Of a stretch of 64,000 bases of DNA, positions 45,445-54,194 are shown piece by piece; within the stretch, counting starts at the first letter, position 1, and every line of letters begins with the position of its first letter. A model generated the notes under the pieces. It saw only the letters and a program-made list of their open reading frames with translations. It was not told the DNA's origin and searched no databases. Origin of the DNA: Pleurocapsa sp. FMAR1 (lineage in GTDB: Bacteria; Cyanobacteriota; Cyanobacteriia; Cyanobacteriales; Xenococcaceae). Location of the stretch: the NCBI RefSeq assembly GCF_963665995.1, contig NZ_OY762512.1, positions 2,666,001 through 2,730,000 of the forward strand, in the 5' to 3' direction. A program made the translations under genes and the position numbers.

Positions 45445-46455
45445 TTAACTATTACTTTTCCAGCATACTCCTGCGGCGATCGCTTCTGCTAAGATGCTAA
45501 TTAGGCGATACAGTGCCACTGCTGCTATTTCTGCGGGAAACTGAGTATTATCTAAAAGACTAAAAGCGGTAACCTCAAATACTCCCAAGCCTCCTGGCGC
45601 GCCTGGAACAATCAAGCCTAACAACCAAGCAAAGCTAAAGGCACTGGTTAATTGAGGAATCTGTTGCCACGTCACAGACTGCAACGCCATAAAAGTCAGC
45701 ATAAATCCAGTTGCTCTAAAAACAACAAATCCAATTTCCCCTAGAAAAGGAATAAAAGGATATCGATCTAATTTAATAGCTTGTGCCGCGATCGCATCAG
45801 CTTTGTTTTTACTACGGCTCAATCGGTGTAAGAGTTGATTGATGATGAAGGGATGTATGCCAATTAGCACTACTACTAAGCCAGCCAAACTTAAAATGCT
45901 GATAGCAGATAACAAAATCTGAGAATCAACATTGATTGTTAGCCAGCTTAATTTATCAGTAATCAAATTAATAATCTTCAAGACAAATAACGAAATTGGC
46001 GAATCTATATCCTCTGACCAAATCAACCCGCTACTGGTCAAACCAATAAATAAGGCTGCTGCTGCCATTAATAATGGCTCTAACAAGACACAAAGAGTTG
46101 CAGCACCCCTTGAACCTCCTTTGCGCTCGACAACGGTTATTCTGCCATAAAAGTGCCAGATGTTACCTGGGCAATATTTAGCAATATTGGTTAATAGATA
46201 AACTCTAATACCTTCTTTTGTGCTTAAAGGCTGTTGAAAAATTTTGATAATCCATGTCCATACCCAACCAGACCAAACATGAGCGCAGATAGTTATGATT
46301 AATGCTCCCGTTAGCATCAGCCAGCCTTGAGTATCAATTTCAACTGAAGCAACTTCTATCAAGCGATCTTTGAGTGTCTTGACCAAGAAAAATAATATAC
46401 CTCCCAAAATAAACCAGCGTAGATAAGGTTTAATTTGAGCAAGAATCTGTTTCAT
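45445..46455 (-). CDS. LPG-synthase-like transmembrane (UPF0104) protein
   Basis: A 336-residue protein with about eight hydrophobic segments, of the lysylphosphatidylglycerol synthase TM/UPF0104 family. Typical are IAKYCPGNIWHFYGRITVVE, ATLCVLLEPLLMAAAALF and LGLIVPGAPGGLGVFEVTAF with ALYRLISILAEAI. The soluble aminoacyl-transfer domain of MprF is absent, so it is a flippase-like or lipid-related membrane part only. It follows the kinase gene by about 40 bp on the same strand, so co-transcription is possible. Confidence 0.82.
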   Translation of the reverse strand: MKQILAQIKPYLRWFILGGILFFLVKTLKDRLIEVASVEIDTQGWLMLTGALIITICAHVWSGWVWTWIIKIFQQPLSTKEGIRVYLLTNIAKYCPGNIWHFYGRITVVERKGGSRGAATLCVLLEPLLMAAAALFIGLTSSGLIWSEDIDSPISLFVLKIINLITDKLSWLTINVDSQILLSAISILSLAGLVVVLIGIHPFIINQLLHRLSRSKNKADAIAAQAIKLDRYPFIPFLGEIGFVVFRATGFMLTFMALQSVTWQQIPQLTSAFSFAWLLGLIVPGAPGGLGVFEVTAFSLLDNTQFPAEIAAVALYRLISILAEAIAAGVCWKSNS

Positions 46456-46493
46456 TCAGTAAATTGTTGATTACCCATTACCTATTACCTCAA

Positions 46494-49064
46494 TCAACTG
46501 CCAAGTTTACGCTCGATTCTCTCTAAAGCTTGATTTGCTGCTTGCCAATCTGGCTTTAAATCTACTGCTTTTTGATAGTATTCTTTAGCTGTTTGATAAT
46601 TTTGTGAATATTCGGCGACCGAGCCTTTACCATACCAGGCTTCATGATAATCGGGATTAATAGCCAATGCTCGATCATAAGAATCCACAGCTTGAGTGTA
46701 TAGTTGGCTATGTTTTTGAACATTGCCTAATCCAATTAAGGCAGGCAAATAATCTGGTTTAACGGCTAATGCCTCTAGATAAGCTTCTGATGCCTGTTGA
46801 TAATCTCCTTGTTCAAAGTATAGTTTGCCCAAGTTATTCCAGGAAACAAAACTTCTATCTGGATCTAACGAGATTGCTTTTTGAAAATCAGCTATAGCCT
46901 TGTCTGTCTGCCCTAAACGGGTGTAGGTTTCACCACGATTGTTCCACAACCAGACATTTTCAGGAGCAATCTCTATAGCTTGATTATATGCTGCGATCGC
47001 CAAATCATATTTTTCAAGATTATACAGAGTCAAAGCTTTACAGTTCCAAAGTTGAGGACTTTGATAGTATTTTAAAGCTGTGTCGCAAGTATTCAAAGCT
47101 GCTTGATAATCATCCAATTGTCTTTGTGCCTTGGCTTTTTTTAACCAAACTTGTTCAAAATTTCTTACCTGTCCTCTAGTATTTGGTAATCTTCCTAGTC
47201 CACTATTGTAATAGTCAATAGCTGCTTGATATTGGTTTTTGTCTAATTTGGTATCGCCGCGATAGAACTCCAAAATCGCCGCCCTCTGACTATATTGAGT
47301 CCAGCCATATAGAATTCCGAAAAACAAGATAGGAGCAATGATCAAGTATTTATATAATCCTCTAAATCTAGATTTGTGCTTGATTTTTTTGAGGTCTTTG
47401 ACTACTCGGTTTACCGATTGATATCGTTGATTTTGATCTAGATAAATCATTTTATCTAGGATTTTGGCAAAGTTAGGACTAATTCTGGCTTTTCGATGCC
47501 ACAATATTTCTCCCGTGCGGGGATTTTTCTCTAAATTTTGCGGAGAAGTTCCCGTTAGTACATGAATAGCAGTCATACCTAGAGCATAGATATCGCTTGC
47601 CAAAGTAGGACTGTTGGCAATTTGCTCTGGAGGAATATAGCCAGTTTTGCTTTCAGGAATTAAATTGATAGCTTCGTTGACTAAATTAAAATCAACCAAA
47701 GTAACTTTATTATCCTTGTGTCGTCTAATTAGGCTAGAAGGTCTAATGTTGCCGTGAATAATTTGCTGTCTGTGGAATGGATGTAAAGCAGTAGCAGCAT
47801 TAATCAGAATCTCAACTACCTCAGTTTCTGAAAGGATAAACTGATCCTCAATAATTTGCGCTAAATTTTTTCCCTCTACATACTCTTGAACGATATAAAT
47901 TCTTGATTCATCGATAAAATATTCAATTACCGCTGGAGTTTTCTGATCATTATCAATAGCTGATAAATTACTAAAGCCGATCATTATCTCTTGATTCATT
48001 GCCGATACTGAAGATTCTCTCAATTGCAGAGGTTGCAGAATTTCTAAATAATATCTAAGTTTACTTTCTTCTAAACTATTAGCTACATAAGAGTGTGTTT
48101 CTTTTCTGCCACCTAGGTACTTAGCTATCTGATATTTATTAGCGATAGTTTTACCAATCATTTCTAATGGTTGAAGATCGCGCAATACTTCTTTGGCACT
48201 GTTGTAACGTTGTGAAGAGTTACCAGCAGTCATGCGATTAATAATCTTCAAAAAAGCTTCACTGATGGCTATTTTTTTATTCCAGGCAGTTACGCCACTA
48301 GCTTCAGCTTCCTCCCACTCCAAGGGAGATTTATTGGTCATCCCAAAAATAACTGTTTTACCTAAAGCAAAGATATCGCTACTATAGATTGGCTTGCCGT
48401 TATTTTGCTCTGGGGGCATATACCCTGGAGTACCAATAATCTGGGTTTTAATCTGCTGTTTGCTGGTATCAAAAGCCAAGGTGCCGATTTCTTTAACTGC
48501 ACCAAAATCAATCAGGCTCATCTTGCCATCTTGTTTACGTCTGATTAGATTGGATGGTTTTATATCCCGATGTATTACACCTTGCTGATGAACAAACTTG
48601 AGTATTTCTAAAACATCAAATAAAAACTGAATTGCTTGAGCTTCATTTAATATTTGCCGATGGACTTCCTGCTCAAATTCTTCGCCTTCAATAAATTCTA
48701 AAACTAGGTAAAACTGTTTTTTTTCTTCAAAATGACCAATAAATTGAGGAATTTGAGCGTGTTTACCTAACCATTGCAAGACCATTGCTTCGGTTGCCAA
48801 CCTCTCTTTGGCACTCTCCCACACGGCAGAAGTATTAAATCTTGGCTGTAGTTGTTTAACAGCGCATTTGTGTTCATCTGCCAGTTGGTTGTCTAAAGCC
48901 AAATAAGTAGTAGCAAATCCTCCACTACCTAATTCTCTGACAATAGAAAACCTTTCGTTTAATATATCTCCTGATTTGAGAGTTTTGTAGCCATACTTAG
49001 TATTCCGTTCAGAGTTTAAGCCTTCGGATTGAGAAATAGGAATAGTGAAATCTGAATCTGACAT
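46494..49064 (-). CDS. Membrane Ser/Thr kinase with kinase-pseudokinase tandem and TPR repeats
   Basis: About 856 residues. Domain 1 (about 35-300) is an active-looking Hanks kinase: LGSGGFATTYLA, the lysine in CAVKQL, HRDIKPSN and DFGAVKE. Domain 2 (about 305-560) has the same fold but lost catalysis: HGNIRPSS replaces HRD and DFNLVNE replaces DFG, and the glycine loop is gone. A membrane helix (LIIAPILFFGILYGW) near 575-590 leads to about seven TPR units in an extracytoplasmic part of about 260 residues. I chose the ATG at 49064 (MSDSDF) over a TTG at 49082. Confidence 0.92.
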   Translation of the reverse strand: MSDSDFTIPISQSEGLNSERNTKYGYKTLKSGDILNERFSIVRELGSGGFATTYLALDNQLADEHKCAVKQLQPRFNTSAVWESAKERLATEAMVLQWLGKHAQIPQFIGHFEEKKQFYLVLEFIEGEEFEQEVHRQILNEAQAIQFLFDVLEILKFVHQQGVIHRDIKPSNLIRRKQDGKMSLIDFGAVKEIGTLAFDTSKQQIKTQIIGTPGYMPPEQNNGKPIYSSDIFALGKTVIFGMTNKSPLEWEEAEASGVTAWNKKIAISEAFLKIINRMTAGNSSQRYNSAKEVLRDLQPLEMIGKTIANKYQIAKYLGGRKETHSYVANSLEESKLRYYLEILQPLQLRESSVSAMNQEIMIGFSNLSAIDNDQKTPAVIEYFIDESRIYIVQEYVEGKNLAQIIEDQFILSETEVVEILINAATALHPFHRQQIIHGNIRPSSLIRRHKDNKVTLVDFNLVNEAINLIPESKTGYIPPEQIANSPTLASDIYALGMTAIHVLTGTSPQNLEKNPRTGEILWHRKARISPNFAKILDKMIYLDQNQRYQSVNRVVKDLKKIKHKSRFRGLYKYLIIAPILFFGILYGWTQYSQRAAILEFYRGDTKLDKNQYQAAIDYYNSGLGRLPNTRGQVRNFEQVWLKKAKAQRQLDDYQAALNTCDTALKYYQSPQLWNCKALTLYNLEKYDLAIAAYNQAIEIAPENVWLWNNRGETYTRLGQTDKAIADFQKAISLDPDRSFVSWNNLGKLYFEQGDYQQASEAYLEALAVKPDYLPALIGLGNVQKHSQLYTQAVDSYDRALAINPDYHEAWYGKGSVAEYSQNYQTAKEYYQKAVDLKPDWQAANQALERIERKLGS

Positions 49065-49349
49065 GGCATATCTGAAACACAAGATTTTTAAATTGTAGCG
49101 AACATCTTTAAAAGATTGAACCTACTTTAGATTGCAGTTAGCTGTAGTATACAAGGGAATCTTATACTTAATTTATTTAGCGTTAACAATTGGCTGTATA
49201 AAACTGAAGCGTCATACTTTAATTTTCCGTTCTGCAACATAAAAGCTCAGGTTAACGATAAAATTATTATCTAGCCCCGTATACAAATTAGCTTTTTAGC
49301 TTTCACTTTAATCGCTTTTATAGTTTACTATCGCCAACTTTTTGGAATT

Positions 49350-49523
49350 ATGACATTTCTTCGCCAATATATAGCCCCTTTAGCCGTACTAATAATTTTT
49401 TTGCTAGCCTTATTTGCAGTGAGCGCACGTATTTTTTTACCTTCAGATATGGCTGCTCCTGCTCCAGTTGCATTAGATGATTTGAGTACCATCATGCCCC
49501 AAATTGGCTTAAATATATTTTAA
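49350..49523 (+). CDS. Small membrane-anchored protein, 57 residues
   Basis: ATG at 49350 opens MTFLRQYIAPLAVLIIFLLA, continuing with LFAVSARIFLPSDMAAPAPV and a short polar end DLSTIMPQIGLNIF. One N-terminal membrane helix and a proline-alanine-rich stretch. The clean helix and lone position suggest a real small gene, perhaps conserved in cyanobacteria, but I recognise no named photosystem subunit in it. Confidence 0.5.
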   Translation: MTFLRQYIAPLAVLIIFLLALFAVSARIFLPSDMAAPAPVALDDLSTIMPQIGLNIF

Positions 49524-49576
49524 AGACATTGCTAAATCAAGTGTGAACTCGAAAGGAATACTATTAGTAGTTATAT

Positions 49577-49639
49577 GCGGACAAGTTTTTTGTAGATTCA
49601 GTCGCTATGATACGAAAACCGTCAAGTCCGCGCTGAATC
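49577..49639. repeat. Interleaved inverted repeats (pseudoknot-like order)
   Basis: GCGGAC (49577-49582), GATTCAG (49595-49601), GTCCGC (49626-49631), CTGAATC (49633-49639). The two pairs cross each other in the order A-B-A'-B', which is that of an H-type pseudoknot. It lies in non-coding DNA between the 57-residue gene and the broken lipoprotein gene. Confidence 0.4.
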
Positions 49640-49712
49640 GCTCTCAGCTCTTAGCTTTTAATTCAATACTTTTCGGTTGACATTTGTTTGGAAGATTTAG
49701 ATTTAGCTCTGT

Positions 49713-50330
49713 TTAGTTATTGTTGAGCTTAATTAGAGATTTATAATCAACTAACTGCCACCATTCTCGTAACTCAGTCTTCTCAATCTTTATAGCTTCT
49801 ATCTGCACAAAAAATTTATTATATACGAGCAAATTTAAACTTCTTTTACTACTATAAGTATATTCTTTTCCAGAAATATTATCAATTTTAATACTTTTGT
49901 TATATCCTTCTGTTGATTCTTGACTAAAATCCGTAGTCATTAAAAAAGGCGTATAAAGCGCAGAATTAAATGCCCAATCAAATATACGAATGGTGATTTG
50001 CTTACTTTGCTGAGTATATATCTGACTAACTTGTGAAATACTATAGTTTCCTAAAAATATTGTTTCACCTTGAAATTTTTCTGCTATCCACCCTTTAGGT
50101 GGTTGGGGCAAATGCTCAATTAGTTCTTCAAATGAAACTTGTACTGGTTTTCTATTAGCTATTTTTAGCTGAATATCGTTAGTATTTTTGCTCAACTTTA
50201 AAGCTTTATGAATAGCTTCTGAAGGATTTGGTTGAATCTTAATTTTTTCATCTGCTTCTAATGTTTTAGACTAAGAGTCATTACCAATACAAGCAGCTAC
50301 TAAACCAAAGGCTAAAAATAACAAGAACAT
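49713..50330 (-). pseudogene. Lipoprotein gene with amber codon after its signal peptide
   Basis: The minus strand opens at ATG 50330 with MFLLFLAFGLVAACIGNDS, a lipoprotein signal with lipobox LVAAC. TAG then follows at 50271-50273. The frame continues without a break through SKTLEADEKIKIQPNP to the downstream open frame (KGWIAEKFQGETIFLG...) that ends at 49713. About 205 codons in all. The soluble part is not a family I recognise. A single base change would restore it, so it is a recent nonsense allele or a sequencing error; the downstream TTG at 50195 could yield a cytosolic fragment. Confidence 0.75.
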
Positions 50331-50566
50331 TTTAGTAATAATGTTTTTTATAACTTTATAAAAGAACACAAAATAAATCGAGCTAGTATATATGACTGAA
50401 TCTTTATAATTTTGGGCAGTCGAATTGTATTTTCTCTAGCTATGCGCTTTTCAATGATATATGTTTATGTTTGAATTAGACCAGCCTAAACAATATATAG
50501 GTTAGTCGCCATTAATCATTTTAATAACTATTACTTTATCCTTTTAATTTTTATTTATTTGATGTT

Positions 50567-51976
50567 ATGAGCCAGAAAAGAGAAACTACGGTTTTATTAT
50601 TGTCATTATTAATGACTCTTGGCGTAATCGGTGGTGGTTTGTGGTGGCTGACTAAAGATAAACAGTCTTCAAACCCAACAGAAACTATTGAATCTGCGGG
50701 AAAACCCCAATCTACTAAATCGACTTTCGATCAAAAACAAATTAGTACAGGAAACAAACTTTTAATTAGTCAAGATACTACTCCCCAAAAGCAAAAAGCA
50801 GTACAGGCGATCGCCAATGCTAATTACTCTGAAGCAGTATCTCAACTAGAGCAATCATTAAAAATAAAGCGTAACGATCCCGAAGCCCTTATTTATCTCA
50901 ATAATGCTCGTATTGGTGACAACAAAGCCTACAGTATTGCTGTACCTGTTCCAGTAGGCACAGATATGACTACAGCTAAGGAAATACTTAGAGGTGTGGC
51001 ACAGGCACAGGATGAAATTAATCAGCAAGGGGGAATTAATAGTGTTCCTTTAAAAGTAATCATTGCTAATGATGATAATAATCCTAAATCAGCTAAGGAA
51101 ATCGCCCAAAACTTCGTTAAAAGTCAAGATATTGTGGGGGTAGTGGGGCATTTTTCTACTGGAGTTACCTTAGCTGCTGCACCGATTTACCAAAAACACG
51201 GTTTGGTTGCTATTTCTCCTACCAGCACCTCTGTGGCTTTATCTGATTTAGGCGACTATATCTTTCGTACTGTACCAAGCGATCGCTTTAGTGGCAATAC
51301 CCTGTCTAAATATATGCTGGAAAAACTCAACCAGCGTCAGGCTGCGATAATTTATAATTCTCAAAGTGACTATAGCAAATCCCTCAGAGATGCTTTTACT
51401 ACCAATTCTGTTGGCGACGGGGGAGAAATTGTGACCGAAACTGATTTATCCCAAGGAAATTTTAATCCAGCAGAGACGTTGCAGTCAGCAGCTAGCAATG
51501 GCGCAGAAGTACTAGTCTTTCTCGATGATTCGACTACATTAGACAAAGCATTTTTGCTAATGCAGCTAAACAATCGTCAATTGCCAATGTTAGCAGGAGA
51601 TAGCTTTTATAGACCTCAAACCCTACAAATCTTAGGCGAAAAGGCAGCAGGCTTAGTTGTAAGCGTACCTTGGCACATTTCGGGAAATACTAACCCCAAT
51701 TTTCCTGATGCTGCTCGTCGTCTGTGGGGAGGAGATGTCAGCTGGCGCACGGCGATGGCTTATGATGCCACCAAAGCTTTAGCTGCTGGTTTAGCTAATA
51801 GTCCTAGTCGTCAAGGAATACAGCAGACTTTATCTCAGTCAGGATTTTCTTTTGATGGAGCATCGGGTACAGTGAAGTTTTTACCTTCAGGCGATCGCAA
51901 TTGGGCAGTACAGTTAGTTAAGGTGCAGCCTGGAAATCGTTCTTCCTATGGTTATGATTTTGTACCTGTTTATTAA
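50567..51976 (+). CDS. ABC-type amino-acid-like substrate-binding protein, membrane-anchored
   Basis: A 469-residue protein. An N-terminal helix (VLLLSLLMTLGVIGGGLWW) anchors it; residues about 50-110 form a polar linker with a TPR-like helix pair. From about 125 to the end is a Leu/Ile/Val-binding (Peripla_BP_6) domain: YSIAVPVPVGTDMTTAKEIL, GVAQAQDEINQQGGINSVPL, VGVVGHFSTGVTLAAAPIYQ, HGLVAISPTSTSVALSDLG and VVSVPWHISGNTNPNFPD. No permease or ATPase gene is adjacent, so it may sense rather than transport. The linker is unusual for a plain transport protein. Confidence 0.85.
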   Translation: MSQKRETTVLLLSLLMTLGVIGGGLWWLTKDKQSSNPTETIESAGKPQSTKSTFDQKQISTGNKLLISQDTTPQKQKAVQAIANANYSEAVSQLEQSLKIKRNDPEALIYLNNARIGDNKAYSIAVPVPVGTDMTTAKEILRGVAQAQDEINQQGGINSVPLKVIIANDDNNPKSAKEIAQNFVKSQDIVGVVGHFSTGVTLAAAPIYQKHGLVAISPTSTSVALSDLGDYIFRTVPSDRFSGNTLSKYMLEKLNQRQAAIIYNSQSDYSKSLRDAFTTNSVGDGGEIVTETDLSQGNFNPAETLQSAASNGAEVLVFLDDSTTLDKAFLLMQLNNRQLPMLAGDSFYRPQTLQILGEKAAGLVVSVPWHISGNTNPNFPDAARRLWGGDVSWRTAMAYDATKALAAGLANSPSRQGIQQTLSQSGFSFDGASGTVKFLPSGDRNWAVQLVKVQPGNRSSYGYDFVPVY

Positions 51977-52056
51977 ATATTACTTTATTAATTAATATTT
52001 AATTTAGATTCTAGCAGGATAGAATTAGGTTGATAGCTATTAGATGAAACATTAAA

Positions 52057-52767
52057 GTGACTAACATTCCCGTACCTCCTAAACCACCTCAAAATTTGTT
52101 CGATAGTGAAAAAAAGCTCGCTATCTACAGTCAAATGTTAGCGGACTTGGAACAAAATGCTAGTTATCAACAAGAGGCGATCGCCTATCATGCCCAATCC
52201 TTGAAACTATTAGAAGCTGAGGCAGCAACTACCCAGACTGAGTTAGAAGCCTGTCGCAATATTATTGATAGTCTCAATAAGACTCAACAATTAGCTGCCA
52301 ACGTAACGCTAGACGAAGAAAATAAGAGTAATGGATACCATCCGACTGAAGCAGAGGAGACTGCTCCAGTAGAAATGCCAGCAGTTCAATCTAAAGCAGA
52401 TAAATCGAAGCAGAAAACAGCAGTTAAAAAAAGCCAGACCAAAACTAAATCACCAAAAGCGAAGGTCAAACCACAAGCTCAGACCAAATCTAAGAACAAA
52501 CTCGATAGTACACTACCTCCGTCTGCCAGACTAGATACTTACGAGAACATTACTACTGGAGTCTTGGACTTTGTTAAAAAGCAAGATGGAGTTATTAGTT
52601 CACCAGACATTGTGGCTTATTTCTATCCTGATGGTTTAGATCAAACACAACAAAACAAAGTGGCAAAATCTTTTAGCAGCGTCCTCAGTTTACAATTCAG
52701 AAAAGGTATTTTAGAGCGCACCGTCCCTGGCAAATATATGTGGAATAACAAGGCTTCAACGAAATAA
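52057..52767 (+). CDS. Coiled-coil protein with C-terminal helical domain, unknown function
   Basis: A 236-residue protein from a GTG at 52057. Residues about 20-95 form a coiled coil (KLAIYSQMLADLEQNASYQQ and following). About 100-155 is a basic Lys/Thr-rich linker (KSQTKTKSPKAKVKPQAQTK). The C-terminal 70 residues (TGVLDFVKKQDGVISSPDIV, FSSVLSLQFRKGILERTVPG) resemble a winged-helix fold. The design suggests DNA binding, but no family name can be given. It is 81 bp after the substrate-binding gene. Confidence 0.65.
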   Translation: MTNIPVPPKPPQNLFDSEKKLAIYSQMLADLEQNASYQQEAIAYHAQSLKLLEAEAATTQTELEACRNIIDSLNKTQQLAANVTLDEENKSNGYHPTEAEETAPVEMPAVQSKADKSKQKTAVKKSQTKTKSPKAKVKPQAQTKSKNKLDSTLPPSARLDTYENITTGVLDFVKKQDGVISSPDIVAYFYPDGLDQTQQNKVAKSFSSVLSLQFRKGILERTVPGKYMWNNKASTK

Positions 52768-52906
52768 CCTTTTGACTTAAATTAGCTCCTTGATAGTTTT
52801 TTACTAGACTGAGAATGGTTTTTCTCCTGGCTGTACTTCAATTAATATAGTCATTCTAAATAGAAACCATACGAAAAAAGACAACTGTGATGAGTGCCTG
52901 AAACTA

Positions 52907-52941
52907 CTCTGACCTCTGACCTCTGACCTCTGACCTCTGAC
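52907..52941. repeat. CTCTGAC heptamer repeated five times
   Basis: Five perfect tandem copies of CTCTGAC. This is the form of the cyanobacterial short tandemly repeated repetitive (STRR) sequences and differs from the 7-mers at 19047. It lies between two convergent genes. Confidence 0.8.
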
Positions 52942-52998
52942 TTAAACCAGTCAATCATGAGGAAGTTAATTGGAATGACTATAGTTGTCTGCTTGAGG

Positions 52999-53916
52999 CT
53001 ATTTAATAATTTCTACCAGTGCTGGTTTTAGATCTGCATACTGGTAATTAAAGCCTGTAGACTGAGTTTTTTGCGGTAGCACCTGCTGTCCTTCGAGTAC
53101 AACTATTGCTCCATCTCCCAGCAAAACTTCCAAAACGAAATCAGGCACAGGTAGCCAAGAAGGTCGATTCATCACCTCACCTAGAGTTTGACACAGTTTG
53201 TTCATCCGAACGGAATGAGGAGAGGTAGCATTATAGACTCCAGACATATCAATTTGGTTGATTGCTTGAACAATCAAGTTAACCAAATCGTCGCGGTGAA
53301 TCCAAGAAAACCACTGTCTGCCACTGCCAATAGGACCGCCAGCAAACATCTTAAACGGTCCGATCATTTTACCCAATGCACCGCCGTTGGCTAAAACAAT
53401 ACCCACACGTAAAATAACTAATCGCACTCCTAACTCAGTTACTTTCTGTGCTTCAGCTTCCCAAGCTTGACAGACTTGAGCTAAGAAGTCATTTCCAGCA
53501 GGACTGTCTTCTACAAAAGCAGCAGTTTCACTTGTGCCATAGTAACCGATCGCCGAACCACTCACTAGCACCTGAGGCTTTTGCTCGGCGGTGGCGATCG
53601 CTTCTACTAGTTTTGCCGTGCCAATTTGGCGACTTGACATAATTGCCTGTTTTTGCTGAGGACTCCAGCGTTCGGCAATAGGCTCTCCTGCTAAGTTGAC
53701 TACTCCATCACAGCCTGAAATACTTTTTTGCCATTCTCCCGACTCTTGGGGAGTATATTGAACTATTTCTAGCTGGGAGTAAGCTGAAGCGGGAAAAACT
53801 TTTTGAGCTTTATTAGGATTACGGGTTAGAACTAATATTTGATGCCCTTCTTGGTTTAGCTTGGCTACCAAACGACTGCCAACTAAACCTGTTGCTCCTG
53901 TAATGGCGATTTTCAT
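52999..53916 (-). CDS. TIGR01777-type NAD(P)-dependent epimerase (SDR39U1)
   Basis: About 305 residues from the ATG at 53916. The Rossmann motif is MKIAITGATGLVGSRLVAKL. GCDGVVNLAGEPIAERWSPQ, SGSAIGYYG, RLVILRVGIVLANGGALGKM, FSWIHRDDLVNLIVQAI and GVYNATSPHSV are the family blocks. The C-terminal DUF1731 part follows (RPSWLPVPDFVLEVLLGDGA). Sometimes called a SulA-like cell division inhibitor; that role is not established. Substrate unknown. Confidence 0.9.
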   Translation of the reverse strand: MKIAITGATGLVGSRLVAKLNQEGHQILVLTRNPNKAQKVFPASAYSQLEIVQYTPQESGEWQKSISGCDGVVNLAGEPIAERWSPQQKQAIMSSRQIGTAKLVEAIATAEQKPQVLVSGSAIGYYGTSETAAFVEDSPAGNDFLAQVCQAWEAEAQKVTELGVRLVILRVGIVLANGGALGKMIGPFKMFAGGPIGSGRQWFSWIHRDDLVNLIVQAINQIDMSGVYNATSPHSVRMNKLCQTLGEVMNRPSWLPVPDFVLEVLLGDGAIVVLEGQQVLPQKTQSTGFNYQYADLKPALVEIIK

Positions 53917-54194
53917 CTGTTGCACTGTTATTTATATCGACCTCTTTAGACTAATGATAAAAGAAGATGGCTGGGTAATTAGGCAGAACAGCAAAATCTA
54001 ACCAAAAGCGATCGCACTTTTTGTTGGTTCAAACGCTATATATCCAATTACAGTCCCTTTAAAACCAAGGCGGTACAAATGACATCCAAAGCCGATGAGA
54101 TAGGATGTATAGCAGGTTCAACAGCAATGGAATTCGGGATAATCATGCTAAGACGATAATTAAAAAAGTATAAAACTGCTGTAAATTAAAATTT

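Noticed and set aside
52907-52941. CRISPR array
   Set aside because: The repeat unit is 7 bases with no spacers. No other evenly spaced repeats and no cas genes were seen in the window.
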